64,000 bases of DNA from Primula veris (Eukaryota; Streptophyta; Magnoliopsida; Ericales; Primulaceae): the NCBI GenBank assembly GCA_963682055.1, contig OY821740.1:40444795-40508794 (forward strand). Reading direction: 5' to 3'. The position numbers were made by a program, and so were the translations under genes. This document shows positions 34,335 to 45,800 of the stretch, one piece after another (position 1 is the first letter of the stretch; the number at the start of each line of letters is the position of its first letter). A model generated the notes under the pieces. The model ran no database searches, had not been told where the DNA came from, and was given only the letters and a program-made list of their open reading frames with translations.

Positions 34335-37300
34335 ATGGCTGGAGTTGGGTCGGTTTTAAAGAGAATATACCTTTCTCTCTACAACTGGATCGTCTTCATT
34401 GGCTGGCAAGTCACTATTCTTAAAATCACCTTTTCAAATTTCTCATTTTTCATTTTTAAAAATAAATAAAATTCAGAATTATAATATATGTATACATGTA
34501 TGTGTTGCTAATTACAGGTTTCAAGTGTTGTACTTAGCTGTAAAGACCCTGATAGAGTCAGGGCATGAACATGTCTACTCTGCTGTTGAGAAGCCTCTTT
34601 TGCTTGCTCAAACTGCCGCTTTTCTTGAGGTTTTGTTTAATTTTATATTCTAACAGAATTTGATTAGGAAAAAGATGGCTTAATTCTGTTTATGCTGAAC
34701 TTGTTTGGTCAGCTCATCTTTATTTGATTTAATTATCAAATACCGGAATTTGTGGTTTTTGTTTAAGGTTAGGTACATATCAACGTAGCATCAGTGGCAT
34801 CAAAGTTGAAAACAAAGAGTAAAAAGAAGTCGCATCATTGAGCATACCTAATTTTAAAAGAGATTTTAACCATGAGTTTTTGATAATTAAGTCTCAAAAT
34901 TATGTGCCAAATGATCATTTTTCCTCGATGATCATTTTTTACTTAATGTTCATTTTTCCTTTGATGTTATTCTAATAGACTGCTATGCACTTTGTTGGTC
35001 AGTGTAAAGATCGAGTCTTTTTGTTGTTCTTGTTTACGGCGTGAAAACTAGAAGGTTCAGTACCTAAGAGAATTTGATTTAAACAAAGGACTCTTAGTTT
35101 TGTTACTGCAGAGCTTGTTTGGCTGTTGCTTTTCTGCTCATTTTTATTTGGTGTTATGTGTATAGACTTCTATACATCGTGATCTTGTTGGTCAGCTTAA
35201 AGATTGAGTCTTTTATTTATTTTTGTTTTCGGCTTTAAAATTACAAGTTTCAGTACCTAAAAGAATTGATTTAAAGAAAAGACCCTTAGAATTATCATCA
35301 TATATCTTGTTTGGTCCTAATCTTTATTTGATGTTATGTTCATAGACTACTAAGCATCTTCATCTTGTTGGTCAGTTTAAAAATATCTAATACCTAAGAG
35401 CTCTAAATAAAGAACCTCTTTTGATGTTTTTTTTCCAGCTCAATAAAAAGTTAATGGACTTGTATAGTTGTAGTTTTTAAAACAAACCCGCCGGTTTATG
35501 TAAATGGAAGAGAAAATGGGTTTATTTTGTATACAACTTTTAGCATAACACCAAAAACTTAACCTTTGAGATTGACTGCTCAATCAAATACTGTACCAAC
35601 TAAATGGAAAAGGAGTTAAAAAACAAAGCGAAACAATCCAGTTTTCAATTGCAAGTAAGCTAGCCGGATTAACTGTTGATGATTTTGATTGACATTTAAT
35701 TCCTCTGTAATGTTGTTGAGATGGAGGCTTGCATAGTGAATCGCCATGTTTGTGAAACGGCTGTGATTTAGTAAACATGTATCTTTATTTCCAATTAGAT
35801 AAAAATGGACGATTTTAGGGCAATCATCATTCATTATTGCAGAAGCTACAAATTGCAGTAGATAAATAGTAAGCATGTTTCTATTAGTTTCCATTTTTAC
35901 ATTATAACTGAATATTATTCCTGGAATATGTGCTTTTAAGGTTTTACCAAGTTAATGTGCCATTAATCATCATTTGATTGGTTACAAGAGAGTTTTTTTT
36001 ACATATCTTGAGTGTGTTAGAGATTGGAAAAAAATGTAAAAAATGCCATCTATGTTGAGAAAGGTTATTAGGTGCATATTTAATTATTCTTTCCGTCCGA
36101 ATTATAATGTCTTAGGTCAGTGCCAACTTCTATCATTACTCTAACCGATAATTATACGTTGATCTATCTTCCATCACTTTTTCTGGCCATTTAGTCATTT
36201 GAAAACCACTTTTAGATTTTTTTTTTAATTTCTTATTGTCTTCATTAATAGTATTTGTTGCTTTTTGATGTAGCTAATTGTTTTTCTTTACTTTTTTTTT
36301 GGGTCTGTTATCAATGTGGAACAGATACTTCATGGTCTTGTAGGTAAGAGCTATGGTTATTCACTACTTTTATATGCCGAATGTGTTGTTTTCCCTCTTA
36401 TTGTTATGACATTTCTCGTGTTATGTTTTTTTTTTTTGCTTTTTCGAAGGCTTGGTAAGATCTCCAATCTCGGCTACCCTACCACAGATAAGTTCAAGGT
36501 TGTTTTTGACTTGGGGAATATTGTGGAGCTTTCCTGAGGTCAGTGTCATTTTGACAGTTCCATTACGTGTCAATGTTTTAATTTATGAAATGTTATAGTA
36601 CAATGTTATTACAGTCGTTTGCATTTTTTTTTTTTGCAGATCCGAACTCACGTTCTAGTTAGCTCTTTGGTCATAAGCTGGTCTACCACAGAGGTTGGTT
36701 TCACTTAATTGGCAATCTTTAATTTTTTTTAATATGAAATCAATATTTTGCATAAAATCCCGTGATTCTGTTTCTTTTGTTGTTGATTAATCTTTTTTTT
36801 ATTTGAATTTGGTATATCCCCTTTCTTTCTCCCCTTTGTGACTGGGGGATTTGCTTGATAGTTAAACTTGTTAGCAGATCAAGTATCTGATCCTTTTTTT
36901 AATTATGTTACGTATCGATCAAATATATCAGGCCAGATCCTTCACAACTGAGTCTCTGACATTGTCTTGTTCAATCAAATTTGTTAAGTGAGAGCAAGGA
37001 GCCTGCAAATCTGAAACAAATAGCCTGAGATGTTTTAAAGCTGGAAATTGCAACAAAAAAGAAAATTCATTTTTTAGGGGGCAAACCAAATTCATTGAAG
37101 GTTAATAGGTTATAGGAAAAAAACATGACCATATATAGAACAAACAATACCCAAGTGTTTTTGCCAAATTTGCAGTAATGTGCCCGGTGGACCACAAAAG
37201 AATGGCTTTGGTCACAACTTAGCTTTTGACAGGTGTGATTATTGTAACATCAAACTACTACCTACCTTCACACTGGCCATTATTATTATTATTATTGACT

Positions 37301-39154
37301 ACCAGTTACTAGTACAACAGCTCAGCAACTTAAATTTTTATCTTCCTACTCCCACCTATATCATGTCCCGGCTGAATTTTACATGAACAGGCCTTGGTTT
37401 CTACTAGTTTGGTATACTGGCTTTATAGAGTTATAGACATGTGAGGGTGGCCACCCTTGTCCATGTAATGAATTTTAAATCCATAAGTCTGGTGGAACGA
37501 CATATTCCAATAAATCCAATTCCCTGGACTTAAGTCAAAGGCACATCACATATGGACATAGAGTTTTTGTTAAATTATGTAGTTTATTACTCAAATTTAT
37601 ATCTAAATTTGAATTTTTAAAGAGTATAATTTTGGAGGAGGGATTTTTAAAGAGTATAATTTTGGAAAAGAGGCTACTTTGTACCTGTGCTTTATTATAA
37701 CCCTAACATAGATGAAACTTTACGAGAGATGAGGCTTGTAAATGTAGTTTCTTTACAATAGAGGGTTCGTTGCTGCAGCAAAATGGCTAATTCTAAATTT
37801 TTGAATATCATATTCGCATATAGAAAACTTTTCAATTGAGATTGCAAAACAATGCAAGCAGTGACTAATAAATTTATGATATTCCTTTTATTATTGAATT
37901 TTGTGGTTGAATTTTCAGCGTGTCTTTTAGATGCTCAAATTCATCCAGGCTACTCTTTTGCATGTTCCAGACTTAAAGTCTGGTATTTATCATGTTCTCG
38001 ACTTGTATCACGTGATCTCACGAGTCATTACTATGTATTGCACCTCTTTCTAAGAAAACCCCTCTTCATAAGTCTAATTGGTTTCATTTGCATCTTGAAC
38101 TTAGATTATTCGATATTCTTTCTTCGGCACAAAAGAAGCTTTTGGCTCTGCCCCTTCCTGGCTCTTGTGGCTTAGGTATGTTCAAGAACAGTTGTTGGCA
38201 ATAATTAATTATAGCCTCGTTTGGTTTCTCATTTTGCGCTTTTTTGGTGTGTGTTTCCTTTTGTTTTTTCCCCTGAAAAGCTAGAAGCTCTTAGCTGGAT
38301 CAGCACAGCTTTTTTCTCTCCAAAAAAATTGCAGCCTATTTGCTTAAAAGTTGCACGATCATAAGCGATGGTATACATGGTGTTCCTGCTGTTTCCTTTT
38401 GGTAATACATTTTAGTTGCTTGGTGCAGATATAGTTCTTTCTTGTTACTGTATCCCACCGGCATTACTAGTGAAGTTGGTTTGGTTTATTTTGCCCTTCC
38501 ATACATGAAGGTAATAATTATCCTAAGTATGTCATTGTAGATTTCGCAAGGTTATTCATCTTGTTTATTTACCATGTTTCCTCTTTGGCATGCCCTAACA
38601 AAGATGAATTTCTACTTCTCAAAGCGAAACTTACATCCCTTTTCCCCCCTTTCTTAAACACTTGCTTTTCTAATTTACATGTGATTATATTAATGGATTT
38701 GAGTGTTAAGATCAGATGTACAACAACAAAAATTCCGGTCCTTCGACTCTCGTCAATTGATGAATTATAAATCCAAAAGTCACATGTTAACCGCATAGAA
38801 TGACTCGTCTATCTTCATAGATGAGGTAACTTGCACCTGTTTGTAACGTTCTAAATTTATTGTATACCTGCAATGTTGACAGGAATCTGGAAAATACTCT
38901 ATACGGATGCCCAACGCATGGAACTTTTCTTTTGATTACTTCTACAACGCAATTCTTGTCCTCTTGATCTATGTCCCAGGTACATCCAATTATTTTATAT
39001 GGTATTTGTTCTTCTTAGCCTGTCATGTTCCACCAGTATCCTGGAATTGATTCTTATATATATTTGCTGGTAATTTTGTGCAGGTAGCCCTCACATGTAC
39101 ACTTACATGCTTGGCCAAAGGAAGAAAGCTCTCTCAAAGTCTAAGAAAGAGTAA
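34335..39154 (+). CDS. PAS2: Very-long-chain (3R)-3-hydroxyacyl-CoA dehydratase, PASTICCINO2
   Basis: Nine exons: 34335-34405, 34518-34629, 36325-36343, 36450-36538, 36640-36693, 38105-38175, 38429-38510, 38883-38979 and 39084-39154, all in phase; 221 aa, the length I recall for Arabidopsis PAS2. It catalyses the third step of fatty-acid elongation in the ER membrane, dehydrating 3-hydroxyacyl-CoA to trans-2-enoyl-CoA. Family features: YNWIVFIGWFQVLYLAV, the LEILHGLVGLVRSPISATLP block, RSPISATLPQISSRLFLTWG, and WLRYSSFLLLYPTGITSEVG, whose Tyr and Glu are the catalytic residues of the HACD/PTPLA family. Several hydrophobic segments are present, and the C-terminus ends KSKKE, a KxKxx-type ER retrieval signal. 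Two oddities: intron 1 uses a GC donor (TG then GCAAGT), and exon 3 is only 19 bases. Confidence 0.96.
34950..35430 (+). repeat. Three degenerate tandem copies of an approximately 183-bp unit in PAS2 intron 2
   Basis: The marker ATAGACTNCTAN.CAT..TTGTTGGTCAG occurs at about 34975, 35162 and 35341. It is followed by a TAAAGAT..GAGTCTTTT block, CAGTACCTAARAGAAT and AAAGAAAAGACCCTTAG-like blocks in the same order. The third copy is shorter. Confidence 0.65.
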
Positions 39155-40145
39155 AGCCATAAATTGTATTACTACGAGTCCATTGACATATAATAATCGT
39201 CGGTGAGATAGAGATCAATGTGCTTTGTACCTGGTTCATTATTTATTTATTTGAGACGTAGCCGAGTTTGGTTTCTTGTTACTTATTTGTTACTTTATGA
39301 GAATTGTCTAGGTCAGGACAAGTCTCTCCTGCAAACATAGGTAAGCAAGCTGGCATTACCCCCTTTCACGGCTTGCAAGCCTGTTATGTTAAAGGTCTCT
39401 AGAAACTGCCTTTTCTTTTTTCTTCATGTATTATGCATCTTTAATATGAATTATGAAGCAAAGATTTGGTTCTTAAGTAATATTATTTTCCCTCTTTGCT
39501 CCTTTTTCCATTTCAAGTGGATACATGAATAGAATAAAACTTTCTTGTTCCATCTTCATAAAACCCTGAACTTGTAACTTGAAAACAACAACGGTTTTTT
39601 TTGGCACTTCTTCAAGGTTAAATTCAAATTCGTTGCCACTTTGTTAAAGAATAGTCAGGCAATCAGTATGTAGTTATGTACATATCATATACCAGTGCCG
39701 GTCTTGTAGTCTGACCTTTTAAGTCGAGATATTTGTAAAACCCAACAAGTTTGAAACTTGCTTCTTTTTAATCTTTTCCGATTTATTTATTAAATCATTT
39801 ACTATGACTTTGAACTTCCGCTTTCAGACTCGTATTTGTTGTGCTTTATTGCAAATGGATTAACATGTGAGGTTAATTGATTATTTCTACCCAGTTCATT
39901 TATTTAAAATGGATTATTTTGAAATTAGATCCGGTGCTCCGTTTCTAAAACAACTGTAATGTTCTGGGGTCATCCATTATAGACAACTAGGCGAAAATGA
40001 CCATTCATCATATACGACTAAACAAAGATGACCATCCGTCATAAATGAAAAACAATTATCGGATTATGCATGTGTGATTAACTCTGCATTGATCTAAGTT
40101 CACATTTACCTGGAAAAGGCTATTACATACCGGTAGAAACAATTA

Positions 40146-40367
40146 CTCCCTTCGTTTCCTTTCTATTTTTCTTTACGAAATTAGGTGCATTTTCGATCGA
40201 CATAAAATCTTGCTTAAATTGTCAAAAATAAAACTTTCAAAAAGTAATCATATAGTTCAAATGTACTATATGATTAACATTTGAAAAAAGTTAATTTCAT
40301 CAATTTCAATGCAGTATTGGTCAAAATTACACTTAGATTCGTATAATATAATTAAACGAGACAGAGG
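40146..40367. mobile_element. Degenerate Stowaway-like MITE
   Basis: Starts CTCCCTTCGTTTCC after TA, ends ACGAGACAGAGG before TA. The inner part is self-complementary (CATATAGTTCAAATG / ACTATATGATTAACATTTG). 222 bp, with imperfect terminal repeats. Confidence 0.5.
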
Positions 40368-40669
40368 TAACTTTAATTAACGATCTCAAATGATTATCAG
40401 TTAAAAAAACATTGACTTCATTCGAATCGGCCACCTTATCCAATAATATTGTTCTTTTCCAACTTTGTTTCCCGTCACAGCTGATAAAATGACAAAAAAA
40501 ATGAGAGGGAACCCGCCCAGCCCTCAACTTAAACGATAACGTTTCTATTCTTTCCACCACAAAACTCAAAAAGTTCATACATGGAATAATTACGCCAATA
40601 GTCCCTGTGCAACTTTGTTAGTACACTCCTATTTGTTTTATTAATAGTATCTTTTAACTTTCCCATTTA

Positions 40670-41028
40670 GAGTGGCGATATACGCATATATTATTTTACA
40701 TAGACTTCTACAGAGACTTGCTATGAGCCGTTAAATACTTTTCATTTAGGTTTTTTTATTGTGAATCAACAATTTTATTTTTATTAATATTTAAATTTAG
40801 GGTAGTCGTAACTAGTGTTATGTATTTTTTGTTTAGGTTTTCATTATGTTAGAAATTTAGTTTTTAGTTTATTATCAATTAAATTTAGGTTAGTCATAAC
40901 CAGGTTTCTATATTTTTATTTAATTTTATTGGTACATATTGATTTAACTTGATTTACATTGATCTAACGGCTTATAGTCAGTCTCTGCAAAAGTCTATGT
41001 AAAATAATTTGTGCGTATATCGCCACTC
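40670..41028. mobile_element. PIF/Harbinger (Tourist-like) MITE with long terminal repeats
   Basis: The left arm begins GAGTGGCGATATACGCA and the right arm ends TGCGTATATCGCCACTC. The arms match for about 65-70 bases, including TATTTTACATAGACTT and its inverse. The flanks are TTA (40667-40669) and TTA (41029-41031), the target duplication expected of PIF/Harbinger elements. 359 bp, no coding capacity. Confidence 0.8.
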
Positions 41029-42465
41029 TTACATAAAACTGAAGACATGGATTTTAAGATGGTCAAGAAAATAAGGGGCATGCTAGGACTGAGTTACAAA
41101 CCATTTGTCGAGGAGACGTTTTTTTTTTTTGCCATACTCATGTGAGGTGCTAATTGTGCAAGTTCCATAAATTTTAGTGATCATTCAGAAGATCAAAAAT
41201 ATAGAATAGACCTTTTTGCCAGAAAATGGGGAAATAAATGACAAAAGGAAAAGGATAAAATGCAAATAGCCCTGAATACTATGGGTGTTTTACATATTAC
41301 CCCGCAGGTTCCAGCTATGCAATGCAATTAAAAAAAGAAAGTAACTTATACAATAGGATTTTTTGATAAATAATAATAGAGTAATTTCCATGTAAAATAT
41401 AAGCTTTGCCAGCTCACTTCAAGATATTTATAGCGAATACATGTAAAAAGTTCACCTCATAATGAAGAACTGTGTTTAATTTAGAAAATGGTGTAAAAAA
41501 CGGATCTCAAACTTGCGCATGATAATGTTGCTCATCCGAAAAATATAATTTGAGACGAATATAATTATTTGAAATCCAATACATAGGGAATTAGGGATTG
41601 CTTATAGAATTTGCATGTTATGGAGCAGTACTCAAATTCTAAACCTAATTTGGTTTTGAAACTAATAATGTCGGCATGTCAGGATTAAGTATCTAGGCCG
41701 TATACGATTGAGTTTTAAATACAACAAAAGCACAAAAACTTTGTTTTTAAACTGATATTATCATTTTTTGTCACACGTTCTTTGCAGGGCGGAATCAGAG
41801 GTGCCAAATGAGTGTCACCATCAATCAATTTTTTTTAAATATATATCTTTTTATATAGAAAAATTCGGAGATTTAAGGTTTTATACACTAATAACTCCTA
41901 AATGAACAAATAGTAACTTATTTAAAATGGTAAACATAAAATTTGTGTGTCACAAGGTCCCCGATTCGAATCTTGTGGCTATTTTTTACTCTTCATTTAA
42001 TTCACATCAGGTTACTCGCTGACTTATCCATTAATTAATTGCATCTTTAAGGTATTATTATAAAATTTTATAAATAAATGTTTTTGTTTAGTTTCATATT
42101 CTCATAGTCATATTACAACAAAATTTAAACTAATAAATTCGTATTTGTAGTCAGTTTTTCTGTATCGTTTAAAATTTTTAAATCAATGTACAAGTCAGCT
42201 AAGTTTTAAACTTCAGTTTTCTTTTGTTTTTTTATACCATTTATTATTATTCTATTAACAAAAAAATTAAACTTTTTAAAATTTTAAATTAAATGAACAA
42301 GTTAACTAAGTTTTAAATTTCATTTTTTTTTTTTTATTGAATATCGGTTCCTCCGCCATTAACTATCTTTACCAAAGCAAAAAAAAAAAAACGATTACAT
42401 TAAATATTCAACCAAGCAAGGAACAAAAATAGAAAGGTAGAGTAGCAAGAGTAATACTACTAATC

Positions 42466-42651
42466 GCCATTATCTGTTTCCATTTAATTGTTTATTATGA
42501 AATTACGTGCAATTTTAATATATTAAAATTGTCAGAATAAAAAATTTCAAAAATTGACCATACAATTAAAATATTAAATTTTATAATTAAATTAAAAAAA
42601 TAATAAAGTTATATAATCCGGTCAAAAAAATTTGAGGGACACAGAGCGAGA
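42466..42651. mobile_element. Probable Stowaway-like MITE relic
   Basis: CTGTTTCCATTTAATTGTTTATTATGAAATTACGTGCAATTTT-like sequence and the end GTCAAAAAAATTTGAGGGAC follow the arrangement of the complete element at 43307-43514, but the termini are degraded. Confidence 0.35.
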
Positions 42652-42887
42652 TATAAAGATAAATAGAGAGAGAGAGGGGTAGTAAGGAGGGCCACTGGTT
42701 CAAATCCCACTGGTTCAAATTACTTATTATTTATCTCTCTCTCTCTCTCTCTCTTCATTCTTTCTTTTTCTTTTTCTTTTTCTATCATTCATTCTCACTC
42801 ACTCCAATTAATATTCGAAATTTGAAAAAAAAAAAAAATACTCCCCCAAAATAACAACAAAAATAATAAAAATAAATAATTACAGTA

Positions 42888-45800
42888 ATGGGAGAGAAGA
42901 GCAGATGGAACTGGGAGGTAGCTGGTTTCGAACCACGTCAGGATCGTCGTCCTCCACCCTCATCCGTCTCTCGCCGCTACTCCTCTCTCCCCTCTAAATT
43001 AAATAGCCTTCACCATAAACTTCAAGTAAGTTATTTATGCTCGTTTGGTAGTTCTTATTTAGTAATTTAAGGCCTTTTTATTATTTGTTCTACTAGTGTT
43101 ACATGTACTGTTGTTTTCCTAGTTGTACTACTTACATAGCTGGTTTCGTATTAAAGTTTTTAAGTTAAAACAACATATGTCGATTACTAAACGGGAATTT
43201 GTTAATTTGAGTTCCGACCTACCAATTTGAGTTTTGCCAATGTGTATAATTTTGTGTTTGTCTGGCAGTTTTGGTTATTAAATATGCAGTTACTGGTTAG
43301 TGGTTACTCCCTCCGTTCCCATTTAATTGTCCATTACGAAACTACATGTAATTTTGTCGAAATGAATTTTTTTAAAATCTAATCATAAAATTTAACATTT
43401 TAACTGTATGATCAACTTTTGAAAATTTTCATTCCAGTAATTTTGATACAAGTTTTTGGCCGGTCAAAATTGCACGTAGTTTCGTAGTGGACAATTAAAT
43501 AGGAACAGAGGGAGTAGTAGTTAATAGTTAGAGGACCATTCTTTATTTGGTCTAGTAGTGTTACATGTACAGATATAGTTAGTACATAGGTTTGTGCTAG
43601 TTTACTAGTTTAGTGGTTTTGGTTATAAATATGTACAATTATTAGTTTAGACTTTCTTTCTTTGGTGTAGTAGTTTGTGCTCGTTTGCTAGCAGTAGTAA
43701 TGATAAAATTAAGCGAATGTTTGTTTTAATTGCTTTTACCTATTAATTTGACAATACACGCATACACACATATAAACTTAAAGTAAGCCTTTTACATACA
43801 TATACACATTAGTATGTATGTACTATGCATGTATGTATATCGATATATGTGTTACTTTAGTATATATACGTAGTTTAGTGCTACTTTAGTAGCTTTGCTT
43901 TGATATGTAAAATGACTATCATATTTACAGGCCATTCTATTTTCTCACTTATTCTTCCATTTTGAATCATGTTAACTGGTAGCTTGCTAAAGAAGATAAT
44001 CTGGGTTTGAGACAAGAAGCAATTGACCTTCAAGAGTACTCTAATGCTAAGCTTGATCGAGCTACGAGATATTTGGGGGTTCTAGCCGACAAAAGTCGAA
44101 AGCTAGGTAAGAATTTTTCTTTTTTGCAAAATTTTAATAAACAAACCTAGCAATATCATTAAACATATGTAGTTTATTATTATGCTTCAACTTTATCTCT
44201 ACAAGTTATGAACTTAAATCTACCTTGAAATATTTCCTAAAATCCATTTAGTGTACTTGTCCTGCTTGGTTATTGCTTGCACTGTATCAATTTCACAATC
44301 TTATTTCAGATCAGGCTGCCTTTGAGACTGAAGCTAGAATAATGTCCCTTGAAAATGAGAAGAAAAGGTTGTTCAATGAATTGTTGACAGTCAAAGGTAA
44401 TCTTAACTTTCTTAACTTCCCATCACATCAAATATCTTTCATTTCTATAATCAATAATAGCCATAGAAATACTTGCGACTTCACTTTATATCTTTTGTAA
44501 ACGTCATCTTTTTGTAAAATTCAGTTTGATTTGTAATTTAGTATTTTTCCTTTTTTTTTTGCGGAATCGAACTAAATAATGAATAACTCAGTTTCTTGCC
44601 CTCTAGGAAGCATAAAGGTGTTCTGTCGCGTGAGACCCGTATTTGAAAATGAGGGGCCTTCTATTATTGAATTTCCTGACGATTTTACCCTCCGCATACG
44701 TACCGGCGATGGTAGTTCTACTCTTCCAAAGAAAGATTTTCGATTTGACAGGGTTTATGGACCTCATGTCGGGCAAGGTACAGTTGCCTTTTCTGTTTTC
44801 TTCATCCTCTGTCTTTTTATATTTTTTTCCTCCTACGTGGAGTTGATTTTGACAGCGGTTTTAACATTTGCATTGTTCAGCTGATCTTTTCAGTGACGTT
44901 CAGCCGTTTGTACAGTCAGCTTTGGATGGGTATAATGTAACAATGTTGGCTTTTGGGCAATCTGGCTCCGGAAAGACTCACACAATGGTCCGTCTTCTCT
45001 CTCTCTCTGTTGATTTCAAATTGTCTTGTAGTATATGTAAGATCCGTTATGGGAATGCAGAGCTATACTAGCATAACATTAGGGCAATCTGAACCCCAGA
45101 ATTTTTTAGTGTTCTTGCTTTTCTTCCTTGAAGATTAGGGTTGAGTAATGAATTTGTGGTAATGTTGTGGACTTGTGGTGTACCTGAAAGTCTTGAATAT
45201 ATCATTTAGTTTTTTTTACATAGTTGCAAATGTTCCATCTGGGAAATATTTATTGGTTAATAGCTAAATACATTTTTGTAGTGATATTTTTGTGTTTGTC
45301 ACCCTTTGTAGGAAGGATCTAGCCATGACCGAGGCTTATATGCACGATGTTTTGAAGAGTTGTTTGATTTATCAAACTCAGATGCAACTTCTACTTCAAA
45401 TTTTAATTTTTCCATTACAGTCTTTGAGATTTTCAATGAACAGGTACAATTGCTTTTACATCCGATTTTCTCCTTAAATTATCTTTGCTAATCCATAAAT
45501 GTTCTCGATATTGCAATCTTGGTTAAACACATGAGCAAATATTTCCCCATTTTCTTTTAGTTTAGGGATTTGCTATTGGAACCGAGAAACAGCCTGCCAA
45601 GAATTCGAATGGGTTTTCAGGAGTCATTCATAGAGCTTTCTCAGGCAAAGGTTGATAATCCGTTAGAATACTCTAAAGTGTTGAAAAAGGCATTTCAAAA
45701 CCGTGGAACTGATCCATTGAACCTGAAATTTTCCCATCTGTAAGTCGATATTGTGTACTTACATTCTGCTTATATTTTATGAAGTTGATTGTGGATATGC

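Larger units (their letters stand above)
39155..42887. other. Intergenic region, PAS2 to the kinesin
   Basis: AT-rich, holding the PAS2 3' end, three MITE-like elements and the kinesin promoter. A CT tract lies at 42736-42755. tRNA-like GGTTCAAATCC motifs at about 42688-42720 probably belong to a SINE relic. No gene seen. Confidence 0.55.

Noticed and set aside
36080..36120. Stowaway-like CTTTCCGTCCGAATTATAATG start
   Set aside because: No matching inverted end was found within a reasonable distance.
37852..38175. 107-codon open frame in PAS2
   Set aside because: Only its last 71 bases (38105-38175) are a PAS2 exon, in another frame; the rest is intron.
41950..41990. Box B-like GATTCGAATC and a similar GGTTCAAATCC at about 42690
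   Set aside because: No box A precedes them and no cloverleaf forms. They may be SINE relics but ends cannot be set.
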